Assembly (NCBI RefSeq): GCF_018476645.1
Contig: NZ_JAHCTB010000001.1
Span: 434,001-498,000, forward strand
DNA length: 64,000 bases
Direction of reading: 5' to 3'
From: Aequorivita echinoideorum
Lineage (GTDB): Bacteria; Bacteroidota; Bacteroidia; Flavobacteriales; Flavobacteriaceae
Below, piece by piece: positions 26,357 through 34,543 of this stretch. Position 1 is the first letter of the stretch; each line of letters starts with the position of its first letter. The position numbers and the translations under genes were made by a program. The notes beneath the pieces are model-generated. The model made no database searches and had not been told where the DNA came from. It saw nothing but the letters and a program-made list of their open reading frames with translations.

Positions 26357-27229
26357 CTATACGTTTCGCTCAATATATTTTATGATTGAATTTGCAATAT
26401 CCTTTCCGGTGGCAGTTTCAATTCCCTCCAATCCCGGGGATGAATTCACTTCCAAAATAAGAGGCCCGCGTGCAGATTGCAGCATATCTACCCCGGCAAT
26501 ACCCAGCCCCATTGCTTTGGCGGCCTTTAGCGCCGCAGTTTCTTCCTCATCAGAAAGTTTAATGACGGTAGCCGTTCCGCCACGGTGCAGGTTGCTTCGG
26601 AATTCCCCTTCCTTTCCTTGACGCTTCATTGCGCCCACTACTTGCCCATCTACTATAAAGGCCCGAATGTCTGCGCCCCCGGCTTCCTTTATAAATTCCT
26701 GCACGATTACCCGCGCCTGCAAATTGTTGAATGCTTCAATAACAGATTCTGCGGCCTTTCGAGTTTCGGCCAAAATCACACCGATACCTTGCGTGCCTTC
26801 CAAAAGTTTGATAATTACGGGCGCACCCCCAGCCTGATCCACAATTTCCTTTACGTTTTTGGAATAATTCGTAAAAACGGTTTTTGGCAAACCAAGTCCC
26901 GCGCGGGAAAGTACCTGCAAGCTTCGCAATTTATCCCGGGAGCGTACGAGAGCCTGTGATTCCGTAGTGGTGAAAACACGCATCATTTCAAACTGCCGCA
27001 CTACCGCTGTGCCATAAAAGGTAACGGACGCTCCAATTCTGGGTATGATGGCATCGGTATGGTCTAGCTTATGGCCCTTGTAATAAATTACGGGGTTTTT
27101 CTTTTCAATAACAATATCGCACTTGGCGTGGTTTATCACTTCCACATCGTGCTTTCTTTTTTTGGCGGCCTCTACCAGCCGCTGGGTGGAATATAAATGG
27201 CTGTTCGCCGATAGAATCTTAATGTTCAT
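26357..27229 (-). CDS. rimK: RimK-family ATP-grasp glutamate ligase (first copy)
   Basis: 290 residues. RimK adds glutamates to the C-terminus of ribosomal protein S6 in E. coli; related enzymes make poly-glutamate or other peptides. Seen: N-terminal [44 protein letters not shown] near 63, [23 protein letters not shown] near 95, ATP-grasp lysine/loop [15 protein letters not shown] near 137, Mg ligands in [26 protein letters not shown] near 245-270. It overlaps the upstream RimB-like gene by 11 bases and precedes the aspartoacylase-like gene by two. Target protein not inferable. Confidence 0.9.
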   Translation of the reverse strand: MNIKILSANSHLYSTQRLVEAAKKRKHDVEVINHAKCDIVIEKKNPVIYYKGHKLDHTDAIIPRIGASVTFYGTAVVRQFEMMRVFTTTESQALVRSRDKLRSLQVLSRAGLGLPKTVFTNYSKNVKEIVDQAGGAPVIIKLLEGTQGIGVILAETRKAAESVIEAFNNLQARVIVQEFIKEAGGADIRAFIVDGQVVGAMKRQGKEGEFRSNLHRGGTATVIKLSDEEETAALKAAKAMGLGIAGVDMLQSARGPLILEVNSSPGLEGIETATGKDIANSIIKYIERNV

Positions 27230-27650
27230 TTTTGGTTTTTAGTTTAAAAGAAAGGTTTGTTTTGTTGATGTCCACCATATATTTTTTACTCAGGAATTTT
27301 CTACCCAAAAGTACCGGAAAACGCATTTCTTCCCTATCGCTCAGCGTTAAATAAATAGGCTGGGTTTTTCCGAAGAGCGTTATCTCAGTCTTGATGCGAT
27401 AGCGCGCCGCGCTCTGGCCATTGCTACTGCGCACCACCTTTACGTCATATTCGTCAAATATAATTTCCTTTTCGTGATAACTGGGATGTTCCTCATCCAG
27501 AAAGTTGCATTTCAAAAAATTATCCTCAATCTTCACATTCTTGCAATGTATGGAGGAGGTATAGGCCCCGGTATCTATTTTCACTTCAATATCAAATAAA
27601 TTTAGGAGTGGGAAATCTGCCTTGTCTATTCTTCCTATGTTTCTTTTCAA
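27219..27650 (-). CDS. RimB-like ATP-dependent zinc protease family protein
   Basis: 143 residues of the retropepsin-like family often called 'ATP-dependent zinc protease' and found beside rim[33 protein letters not shown] carries the DTGA aspartyl motif near residue 26; the second signature, [15 protein letters not shown], is near 110. In the pseudomonad rimABK system the RimB protease counteracts or edits RimK modification. First gene of the four-gene minus-strand unit; no match to the -7 consensus found ahead of it, but a perfect palindrome lies 21 bases before its start. Confidence 0.85.
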   Translation of the reverse strand: MKRNIGRIDKADFPLLNLFDIEVKIDTGAYTSSIHCKNVKIEDNFLKCNFLDEEHPSYHEKEIIFDEYDVKVVRSSNGQSAARYRIKTEITLFGKTQPIYLTLSDREEMRFPVLLGRKFLSKKYMVDINKTNLSFKLKTKNEH

Positions 27651-27670
27651 ATTTTTTTAGAATTTTATTT

Positions 27671-27682
27671 CGATAGCTATCG
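27671..27682. repeat. 12-bp perfect palindrome CGATAGCTATCG
   Basis: The palindrome can be extended by weak pairs to about 18 bases. It lies 20 bases before the RimB-like start. It could be an operator or one of the short palindromes scattered through Flavobacteriaceae genomes. Confidence 0.55.
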
Positions 27683-27710
27683 GAATTGCAATTTAAATAA
27701 TAAAAAACCC

Positions 27711-27808
27711 AAATTGCAAATCGCAAATCGCAAATCACAAATCACAAATTGCAAATTGCAAATCGGAAATCGGAAATCGGAAATCGGAAATCGGAAATCG
27801 TAAATTCA
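27711..27808. repeat. tandem heptamer tract AAATNNN, 13 full copies
   Basis: Copies run in blocks: AAATTGC once, AAATCGC twice, AAATCAC twice, AAATTGC twice, AAATCGG five times, AAATCGT once, then a degenerate AAATTCA. The block order shows local duplication of neighbouring units. It lies in the 303-base gap between the RimB-like gene and the second rimK. No ORF runs through it. Confidence 0.95.
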
Positions 27809-27829
27809 AAATAATAAAGTTTAAAAAAA

Positions 27830-27864
27830 GGACGGCATCTTTGGTTCAATGGGACGGCATCTTT
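27830..27864. repeat. direct repeat GGACGGCATCTTT, two copies
   Basis: Identical 13-mers at 27830-27842 and 27852-27864, about two helical turns apart (22 bases). They lie just past the 3' end of the second rimK. Rest of 27809-27953: no gene or terminator seen. Confidence 0.7.
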
Positions 27865-27953
27865 TTATTGGAACGTGCGCTTCAATCGTAAAATACTATC
27901 ACTTAAGTTACTATGAACCAATTGATAACTTTCAAATTTTCTGGTCGCAAGAC

Positions 27954-28826
27954 CTACTTTTTATTCCGTTCAATAAAACCTATCACACTTTTTGATACGT
28001 TTTTCCCCGAGGTGTTCTCAATGCCCTCAAGTCCCGGCGTACTATTGATCTCCAAAACTAGCGGACCATTTTTGGACTGTAAAATATCCACCCCGCAAAA
28101 GGATAGATTCATCGCCCAGGCTGCCTGCACCGCTATTTTTTCCTCTGCCGCAGAAAGGGAAATTATTTCTGAAGTTCCTCCGCGGTGGAGATTACTTCTA
28201 AAATCCCCAATCTTGCACTTGCGCTTCATAGCGGCGACCACTACCCCATCTACTACAATGGCACGAATGTCTGTTCCTTGTGCCTCCTCAATATATTCCT
28301 GAAGGATAAATTTTACCCCGGCGGCGTTTAATGTTTCAATGGTTGCCAAGGCATTCTGGGCGCTTTCCGAAAGTATAACGCCCTCGCCATGCGTACCCTC
28401 CAAAATCTTGATAATTACCGGCCGGCCGCCAAAACTTTTAAGTTGTTCCTCAAATTCATAATAGGAAGCGAATAAGGTTCGCGGCATCGAAATTTTATTT
28501 TTTGCCAAAAGCTGAAAACACGTCCATTTATCGCGGCTGTTTACAATTCCCTGTGAGGACACCACCGTAAACACCCCCATCGCCTCAAATTGCCGAACTA
28601 CATTAGTGCCATAAAAAGTGTTGGAAGTCCCAATACGCGGAATGATAGCATCAATGTTTTCCACTTTTTCATTCTCGTAATAAAGTACGGCGCTGTTATT
28701 TTCCACGGACAACCTGCAGTAGGTTGGATCCAAAACTTCCATAGCATGGTTTCTGGCCTCGCCCGCCTTTATAAGGCTTTTGGTGGAATAAAGAGCTTCC
28801 CCGCGGGAAAGGATGGCAATGTTCAT
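27954..28826 (-). CDS. RimK-family ATP-grasp ligase (second copy)
   Basis: 290 residues from the ATG at 28826; an upstream ATG at 28871 would only add a non-conserved tail. Same length and architecture as the other RimK gene, about half identical by eye: PRIGTSNTFYGTNVVRQFE, NSRDKWTCFQLLAKNKISMPRT, PVIIKILEGTHGEGV, GVDILQSKNGPLVLEINSTPGLEGIE. All ATP-grasp ligands are kept, so it should be active. Differences gather in the N-terminal acceptor-binding half, suggesting a different target. It stands alone, separated from the rimB-rimK unit by the repeat region and divergent from uvrC. Confidence 0.88.
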   Translation of the reverse strand: MNIAILSRGEALYSTKSLIKAGEARNHAMEVLDPTYCRLSVENNSAVLYYENEKVENIDAIIPRIGTSNTFYGTNVVRQFEAMGVFTVVSSQGIVNSRDKWTCFQLLAKNKISMPRTLFASYYEFEEQLKSFGGRPVIIKILEGTHGEGVILSESAQNALATIETLNAAGVKFILQEYIEEAQGTDIRAIVVDGVVVAAMKRKCKIGDFRSNLHRGGTSEIISLSAAEEKIAVQAAWAMNLSFCGVDILQSKNGPLVLEINSTPGLEGIENTSGKNVSKSVIGFIERNKK

Positions 28827-28872
28827 AAATACATATTGTTGCCGCAATTTAACGAAAAAGAAGGATGGCAAT

Positions 28873-28920
28873 ATTGCCCTAAAAAACTTTAATCCTTAAT
28901 TAACATATTGCCCCTAAAAA
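28873..28920. repeat. direct repeat ATATTGCCC(C)TAAAAA between rimK copy 2 and uvrC
   Basis: Two near-identical 15-16-base units near 28872 and 28905, about 33 bases apart, in a divergent promoter region. Could be a regulator site; not symmetrical. Confidence 0.4.
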
Positions 28921-28946
28921 CGTTTTCAATAAAATATACAAACAAG

Positions 28947-28954
28947 TATCTTTG
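28947..28954 (+). promoter_or_regulatory. putative -7 box of uvrC, very close to the start codon
   Basis: TATCTTTG ends five bases before the ATG at 28960, so transcription would begin at or next to the start codon. No good -33 TTG at the right distance. Confidence 0.35.
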
Positions 28955-28959
28955 ATGCT

Positions 28960-30756
28960 ATGGTCAAGGCTTCGGTAACTCTTCAAATTTCCACGCTTCC
29001 CGATTCTCCCGGGGTTTACCAATACTATGATAAAGATGGAAAATTGCTGTACGTGGGGAAGGCAAAAAACCTAAAAAAACGCGTTTCATCCTATTTTACA
29101 AAGAAGTTTGACAGCAACCGTACGCGCGTTCTGGTAAAGAAGATTGAAACCATAAAACACATTGTTGTAAAAACCGAAACCGACGCGCTTTTACTGGAAA
29201 ACAACCTCATAAAAAATTACCAGCCGCGGTACAATATTATGCTCAAGGATGACAAGAGTTATCCGTGGATTTGCATAAAGAATGAACGCTTTCCCAGGGT
29301 TTTCCCCACCCGTAGGCTTATAAAGGATGGCAGCGAATATTATGGCCCCTACACCAGTATGAAAACCGTACACACACTGCTGGATTTAATAAAAGGCCTC
29401 TACCCGTTGCGCACCTGCAATTATGATCTTGCGGAAGAAAAAATAAAGGCCGAAAAATACAAGGTCTGTTTGGAATTCCATTTGGGGAATTGCGCCGGCC
29501 CTTGCGAAGGGCTTTATTCTGAAAAGGAATACCACGAAAACATTGAAGCCATTCGCAATATTGTAAAAGGAAACTTCAAAGATTCGCTGCAAAAATTTAA
29601 GAGCCAGATGAAGCAACTGGCTGCCGACCTAAAATTTGAACAGGCCCAACGCGTAAAGGAAAAGATTGATATCCTTGAAAATTACCAGAGCAAGTCCACC
29701 GTGGTTAACCCCAAGATCAATAATGTGGATGTTTTCACCATAATTTCTGATGACAGCTACGCGTACGTCAATTTCCTGCAACTCTCTCACGGTGCCATTA
29801 TTCGCTCCCATACGCTTGAAATCAAAAAGAAATTGGACGAGTCTGATGAAGAGCTGCTTCAACTGGCCATAATTGAACTTCGGCAGCGGTTCAATTCACT
29901 TTCAAATGAAATTTATGTTCCTTTTGAAGTTGAAGTTGGCGAGGATATAAAAGTGCACGTTCCAAAACTTGGTGATAAAAAAGCGATACTCGATCTATCT
30001 GAAAGAAATGCGAAATACTTCAGAATGGAAAAATTCAAACAAGCAAAGATTGTTGATCCAGACCGTCATGAAAAAAGAATCATGGCGCAGATGAAGAAAG
30101 ACCTACGCCTTTCCGAAGAACCCCGCCATATTGAGTGTTTTGATAACAGTAACATTCAAGGAACAAATCCCGTGGCGGCGTGCGTAGTTTTCAAAAATGG
30201 AAAACCGAGCAAAAAGGACTATCGTAAGTTTAACATAAAAACGGTGGAAGGACCGGATGATTTTGCCTCGATGGAAGAAGTAGTGTACCGCCGTTATAAA
30301 AGATTGCTCGCCGAAGAGCAACCTTTACCGCAGCTCATCATCATAGATGGTGGTAAGGGACAGCTTTCATCCGCGCTTAAAAGTTTGGATAAATTGGAGC
30401 TCCGCGGAAAAATAGCCATTGTGGGTATTGCAAAAAGACTGGAAGAACTTTTTTACCCGAACGACCCCGTGCCGCTTTATTTGGATAAAAAATCGGAAAC
30501 GCTGAAAATAATCCAGCAACTGCGGAACGAGGCACACAGATTTGGGATTACCTTTCACCGAAGCAAACGAAGCAAACAAGCGCTCAATACCCAGCTGGAG
30601 ACCATTCCCGGCATCGGTGAAAAAACGGTGGTTGAGCTGTTGAAGCATTTTAAAAGTACAAAACGGATTGCTTCGGCAAATTTTGATGAACTCTCAAAAG
30701 TTGTGGGCAGCAGCCGCGCCAATAAGTTGATAGCTCATTTCAATAGTAGCAATTAG
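28960..30756 (+). CDS. uvrC: excinuclease ABC subunit C
   Basis: UvrC makes both incisions around bulky DNA lesions in nucleotide excision repair. 598 residues. GIY-YIG nuclease domain at about 15-95 (GVYQYYDKDGKLLYVGKAKNLKKRV), a cysteine cluster CNYDLAEEKIKAEKYKVCLEFHLGNCAGPCEG near 150-185, UVR helix pair near 205-235, RNase H-like C-nuclease with FDNSNIQG near 393 and IIDGGKGQL near 465, and helix-hairpin-helix IPGIGEKTVVELL near 550. Start consistent with other family members, although a promoter box lies right before it. Confidence 0.96.
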   Translation: MVKASVTLQISTLPDSPGVYQYYDKDGKLLYVGKAKNLKKRVSSYFTKKFDSNRTRVLVKKIETIKHIVVKTETDALLLENNLIKNYQPRYNIMLKDDKSYPWICIKNERFPRVFPTRRLIKDGSEYYGPYTSMKTVHTLLDLIKGLYPLRTCNYDLAEEKIKAEKYKVCLEFHLGNCAGPCEGLYSEKEYHENIEAIRNIVKGNFKDSLQKFKSQMKQLAADLKFEQAQRVKEKIDILENYQSKSTVVNPKINNVDVFTIISDDSYAYVNFLQLSHGAIIRSHTLEIKKKLDESDEELLQLAIIELRQRFNSLSNEIYVPFEVEVGEDIKVHVPKLGDKKAILDLSERNAKYFRMEKFKQAKIVDPDRHEKRIMAQMKKDLRLSEEPRHIECFDNSNIQGTNPVAACVVFKNGKPSKKDYRKFNIKTVEGPDDFASMEEVVYRRYKRLLAEEQPLPQLIIIDGGKGQLSSALKSLDKLELRGKIAIVGIAKRLEELFYPNDPVPLYLDKKSETLKIIQQLRNEAHRFGITFHRSKRSKQALNTQLETIPGIGEKTVVELLKHFKSTKRIASANFDELSKVVGSSRANKLIAHFNSSN

Positions 30757-30771
30757 CAAAAAAATTAAAAA

Positions 30772-30827
30772 TTATAAACACTTAAACCTGTGATCTTATA
30801 AACTTATAAACACTTAAACCTGTAATC
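30772..30827. repeat. 24-bp direct repeat before the patatin gene
   Basis: Units at 30772-30795 and 30804-30827 differ at one base (core ATAAACACTTAAACCTGT). They fill the uvrC-patatin spacer, so they may arise from slippage or act as paired binding sites. Confidence 0.75.
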
Positions 30828-30840
30828 AACAAACTCAACA

Positions 30841-33075
30841 ATGAAAAAAATACTTTTTATAGTATTTGTTTTAATAAGCACCGTAGCCTTTCCGCAGCAA
30901 AAAGGTGAGGATCTAAAAGTAGGTCTGGTGCTGAGCGGCGGCGGCGCCAAAGGTCTAGCGCATATTGGGGCGTTGAAGATTATTGAGCAATCCGGAATTC
31001 GAATTGATTATATTGGCGGGACCAGTATGGGTGCCATTATAGGTTCGCTTTATGCTGCCGGATATTCCGCGAAGCAACTGGACAGTATTTTCTTGGCGAC
31101 GGATTTCAACACGTTGATACAGGATGAAATTCCGCGCAGCGCAAAAACTTTTTATGAAAAGGAAGAATCTGAAAAATATGCGCTTGTGCTTCCTTTTGAT
31201 AATTTTAAAGTGGGTTTTCCATCCGGTCTTTCCAAAGGGCAGAATGTTTACAATCTCTTTTCAAGATTGACAAGCCACGTAAACGATATTTCGGATTTTA
31301 GCCAGCTGCCAATTCCTTTTTTTTGCGTTGCTACAGATGTGGAAACCGGAAAGGAAGTAATTCTTGACCGCGGCTACCTGCCACGGGCGGTTACGGCGAG
31401 CGGTGCGCTGCCCTCGCTTTTTAGCCCGGTAGTTATCAACAATCAGGTTTTAATTGATGGTGGCGTGGTAAACAATTACCCCATAGAGGAACTGCGCGCC
31501 AAGGGAATGGACATTATTATAGGCGTGGATGTGCAGGATAGTTTGAAATCCCGGGAAAATCTAAAGTCGGCTTTTGAAGTTTTGGTGCAGGTAAACAATT
31601 ACCGAACAATCAAGGATATGACCGAAAAACGGAAAATGACGGATGTGTACATCAACCCAAATATTGAAGATTTTTCCGTGGTTTCCTTTGATGCGGGAGA
31701 GGCAATTATAGATGCGGGAGCAGAGGCTTCTGCTCCATTTATTGAGCAAATGATGGATATTGCGAGCAGGCAACTTCCGCGTGAGCGCAAAAAAATAGAA
31801 TTTCTGGAAAGGGATTCCCTATATGTAAAGGAAGTAAAGATTGAGGGCACAAAAAATTACACACGAAGCTATGTTCTTGGAAAACTAAAACTTCGCACGC
31901 CTTCAAAGATTACATACAAAAGTTTGAGCGAGGGAATTAATAATCTATCTGCCACCGGAAATTTTCAGGATATAAATTACCGGATCTTTACGGATGATAA
32001 TGATAAAAGCACGCTGCTTTTCAGTCTAAGGGAAAATGACAGCAAAATGTTGCTTCGTATTGGCGCACATTACGATGATCTTTATAATGCGGCGGCACTC
32101 TTAAATGTTACGCGCAAACGTGTTTTCACAAATAACGATATTGCTTCGCTGGATTTTATAGTGGGGGACAATATTCGGTACAATTTCAATTATTATATAG
32201 ACAAAGGATTTTACTGGAGCGTAGGCTTCAACAGTAGTTATAATAATTTTGAAAAAAATGTAGATTTAAGTTATGTTTCATTGGATCAGCAACAAGCGGA
32301 ACAGAACGTAAGCTTAAATAAAATTTCTTTGGATTATAGTGATTTCACCAATCAAATATTCGCAGAAACCCTTTTTCAACGCATATTTACTTTGGGCGTA
32401 GGTGCAGAGCACAAATATTTACGTTATCTATCTGAAACCATTGGTATAGACGAAAACAATCTGCCACGGACGGTTTTTGAAAGCACAAATTATTACAGCG
32501 GTTTCGGGTTTTTGAAGTACGATACGTTCGATAATAGTTTCTTCCCGAATAGCGGCGTTTATTTTGAAGGTGATTTCCATTTATATCTTTTTGCCGAAGG
32601 AAGGAATGATGATTTTGAGCAGTTTTCCATAGCAAAAGCACGCTTTGGGTATGCAAAATCTTTTCTGAAGAAATTTTCGGCAGTGTTAACCACGGAAGGC
32701 GGATTTAAGATTGGCGGAAATAATACGCGCTCGCTTGACTTTTCATTGGGAGGTTATGGTTTCAAGGAAATCAATAATATTATTCCGTTTTATGGATATG
32801 AAGCGTTAAGTCTTCGCGGCGACACCTATTTGAAGTCTTCTTTGTTATTTGATTATGAAATTTTCAGAAAAAACCATCTTAACATCGCAGTAAATATCGC
32901 AAATGTTGGTGACGATCTATTTACCGATGGTAAATGGATTGACGGTTTGGACTACAGTGGATTTGCATTGGGCTATGGACTCGAAACATTTTTTGGCCCC
33001 ATTGAATTGAAATATTCATTTTCTCCGGAAACCCACAATAGTGAATGGTTTGTGAATGTAGGCTATCGGTTTTAA
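30841..33075 (+). CDS. patatin-POTRA-barrel protein (type Vd autotransporter-like phospholipase)
   Basis: 744 residues. Signal peptide to about 19. Patatin domain 25-330: oxyanion hole GGGAKG (33-38), nucleophile Ser62 in GTSMG, catalytic Asp206 in DGG. A POTRA-like segment follows (VKEVKIEGTKNYTRSYVLGKL, about 333-400). The rest is a 16-strand surface-antigen barrel of BamA/FplA type, ending YSFSPETHNSEWFVNVGYRF with the aromatic last residue. This architecture is the type Vd secretion class (PlpD/FplA), where the lipase is exposed at the surface. It should hydrolyse phospholipid acyl esters. Transcribed after uvrC with a repeat-filled 84-base spacer. Confidence 0.92.
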   Translation: MKKILFIVFVLISTVAFPQQKGEDLKVGLVLSGGGAKGLAHIGALKIIEQSGIRIDYIGGTSMGAIIGSLYAAGYSAKQLDSIFLATDFNTLIQDEIPRSAKTFYEKEESEKYALVLPFDNFKVGFPSGLSKGQNVYNLFSRLTSHVNDISDFSQLPIPFFCVATDVETGKEVILDRGYLPRAVTASGALPSLFSPVVINNQVLIDGGVVNNYPIEELRAKGMDIIIGVDVQDSLKSRENLKSAFEVLVQVNNYRTIKDMTEKRKMTDVYINPNIEDFSVVSFDAGEAIIDAGAEASAPFIEQMMDIASRQLPRERKKIEFLERDSLYVKEVKIEGTKNYTRSYVLGKLKLRTPSKITYKSLSEGINNLSATGNFQDINYRIFTDDNDKSTLLFSLRENDSKMLLRIGAHYDDLYNAAALLNVTRKRVFTNNDIASLDFIVGDNIRYNFNYYIDKGFYWSVGFNSSYNNFEKNVDLSYVSLDQQQAEQNVSLNKISLDYSDFTNQIFAETLFQRIFTLGVGAEHKYLRYLSETIGIDENNLPRTVFESTNYYSGFGFLKYDTFDNSFFPNSGVYFEGDFHLYLFAEGRNDDFEQFSIAKARFGYAKSFLKKFSAVLTTEGGFKIGGNNTRSLDFSLGGYGFKEINNIIPFYGYEALSLRGDTYLKSSLLFDYEIFRKNHLNIAVNIANVGDDLFTDGKWIDGLDYSGFALGYGLETFFGPIELKYSFSPETHNSEWFVNVGYRF

Positions 33076-33136
33076 TAGTTTCTTGGCCCAAAGGCACATA
33101 TATTTTTACGATATTTGTAAAGCAAACTTAGAAAAT

Positions 33137-34297
33137 ATGCCATTTTATCATCAATTGGGAAAAATTCCTCCCAAACGCCATACACAATTTCGCAAGCCAG
33201 ATGGATCACTTTATTCCGAACAACTTTTTGGGACCATTGGTTTTGACGGAATGTATAGTAACATTTATCACGAAAATAGGCCCACGCAAGTAAAGGAGAT
33301 AAAAAAGCAGTATAGCGTGGCGCCGAAAATTGCAAAACAGAATAACATTCAATCATACCGCTTAAAAGGATTTGAAGTAAACCCAGAAAAGGATTATCTA
33401 GATAGCAGAAAAACGGTGCTAACCAATAGCGATTGCAGCATTATTTTGGCCGCTCCGCAAGAATCCCAACGCGATTATTTCTATAAAAATACCGATGCCG
33501 ACGAATTGATTTTTATTCATAAAGGTTCGGGTAAACTTAGAACTTTTTTGGGCAATCTTGATTTTAAATACGGAGATTATCTGCTGATACCGCGTGGTGT
33601 TATTTACAAAATTGACTTTGATACAGATGATAACCGTCTCTTTATTGTAGAATCACGCCGACCTATTTACACACCAAAAAGATATAGGAACTGGTTTGGC
33701 CAACTTTTGGAACATTCACCCTATTGTGAGCGCGATATTCGGAAACCGCAAGAGCTTGAAACCCACAATGAAAAAGGGGAATTTCTAATAAAAGTGAAAA
33801 AAGGTGATGAAATTATAGAAATGGTTTATGCCGCACACCCATTTGATGTGGTAGGGTATGATGGTTATAATTTCCCGTACGCCTTCTCCATTCACGATTT
33901 TGAACCCATAACCGGCCGAATCCACCAGCCGCCACCGGTACACCAAACCTTTGAAACAGATGCGTTTGTAGTCTGCAGCTTTGTTCCGCGGTTGTATGAT
34001 TACCACCCAAAAAGCATTCCCGCGCCCTACAATCACAGTAATATTGATAGCGATGAGGTACTTTATTATGTAGATGGCGATTTTATGAGCAGAAATGATA
34101 TTGCGGCCGGGCACATTTCATTACATCCCGCGGGAATTCCGCACGGGCCACACCCGGGCGCAACTGAGCGAAGTATCGGCAAAACGAAAACAGATGAACT
34201 TGCCGTAATGGTAGATACCTTTAAACCTTTAATGGTAACTGAAGATGCCATGAAAATTGTTGACGGTACGTATTACCAAAGTTGGTTGGATCATTAA
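33137..34297 (+). CDS. hmgA: homogentisate 1,2-dioxygenase
   Basis: Fe(II) enzyme that opens the homogentisate ring to maleylacetoacetate in tyrosine and phenylalanine breakdown. 386 residues from the ATG at 33137. Family signatures: FYKNTDADELIFIHKGSGKLRTFLG near 122-146, GDYLLIPRGVIYKI near 153, and the C-terminal iron-binding region with PPPVHQTFETDAFVVCSF near 275, DEVLYYVDGDFMSR near 308 and ISLHPAGIPHGPHPGA near 330. Upstream of hppD on the same strand; the DUF4160/DUF2442 pair lies between them. No fumarylacetoacetase gene in the window. Confidence 0.93.
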   Translation: MPFYHQLGKIPPKRHTQFRKPDGSLYSEQLFGTIGFDGMYSNIYHENRPTQVKEIKKQYSVAPKIAKQNNIQSYRLKGFEVNPEKDYLDSRKTVLTNSDCSIILAAPQESQRDYFYKNTDADELIFIHKGSGKLRTFLGNLDFKYGDYLLIPRGVIYKIDFDTDDNRLFIVESRRPIYTPKRYRNWFGQLLEHSPYCERDIRKPQELETHNEKGEFLIKVKKGDEIIEMVYAAHPFDVVGYDGYNFPYAFSIHDFEPITGRIHQPPPVHQTFETDAFVVCSFVPRLYDYHPKSIPAPYNHSNIDSDEVLYYVDGDFMSRNDIAAGHISLHPAGIPHGPHPGATERSIGKTKTDELAVMVDTFKPLMVTEDAMKIVDGTYYQSWLDH

Positions 34298-34310
34298 AAC
34301 CTAAAATATA

Positions 34311-34543
34311 TTGCCTACAATTTTAATAAAAATGGATTTCGATTTTATTTTTACAGCAATGATCATTTGCCAAAACATATTCATATTGAAAAAGAAAATA
34401 AAACAGCAAAATACAATCTCGAACCTATTGAACTAGTCAAGTCACGTAAATTTACTACTGCTGAAATAAGTAAAATACGCATTCTAGTGGAAGAAAATTT
34501 AGAATTATTTAAAAACAAATGGGATGAATACTTTAACAAATAA
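34311..34543 (+). pseudogene. DUF4160 gene with a one-base frameshift in an A-run
   Basis: Starting at TTG 34311, the codons give MPTILIK, the standard DUF4160 N-terminus. The rest of the domain (NGFRFYFYSNDHLPKHIHIEK ... EISKIRILVEENLELFKNKWDEYFNK) is in the -1 frame from base 34331. The break lies in the run of five A at 34328-34332; one more A would restore a single frame of about 77 residues. So it is either a recent pseudogene, a sequencing error, or a slippage-expressed gene. Its 3' end overlaps the DUF2442 gene by 20 bases, the normal layout of the pair. The histidine-rich DHLPKHIHIE is the family hallmark. Confidence 0.75.

Noticed and set aside
27711-27808. Heptamer tract as a CRISPR array
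   Set aside because: Units are 7 bases with no spacers, and there are no cas genes nearby. It is a simple tandem repeat.
27913-28302. 129-residue open frame opposite the second rimK
   Set aside because: Shadow of the ATP-grasp gene on the other strand; low complexity and no domain.
34331-34543. DUF4160 as a normal intact gene
   Set aside because: No start codon in the frame of the main domain after the hmgA stop; the conserved MPTIL start is one frame away.
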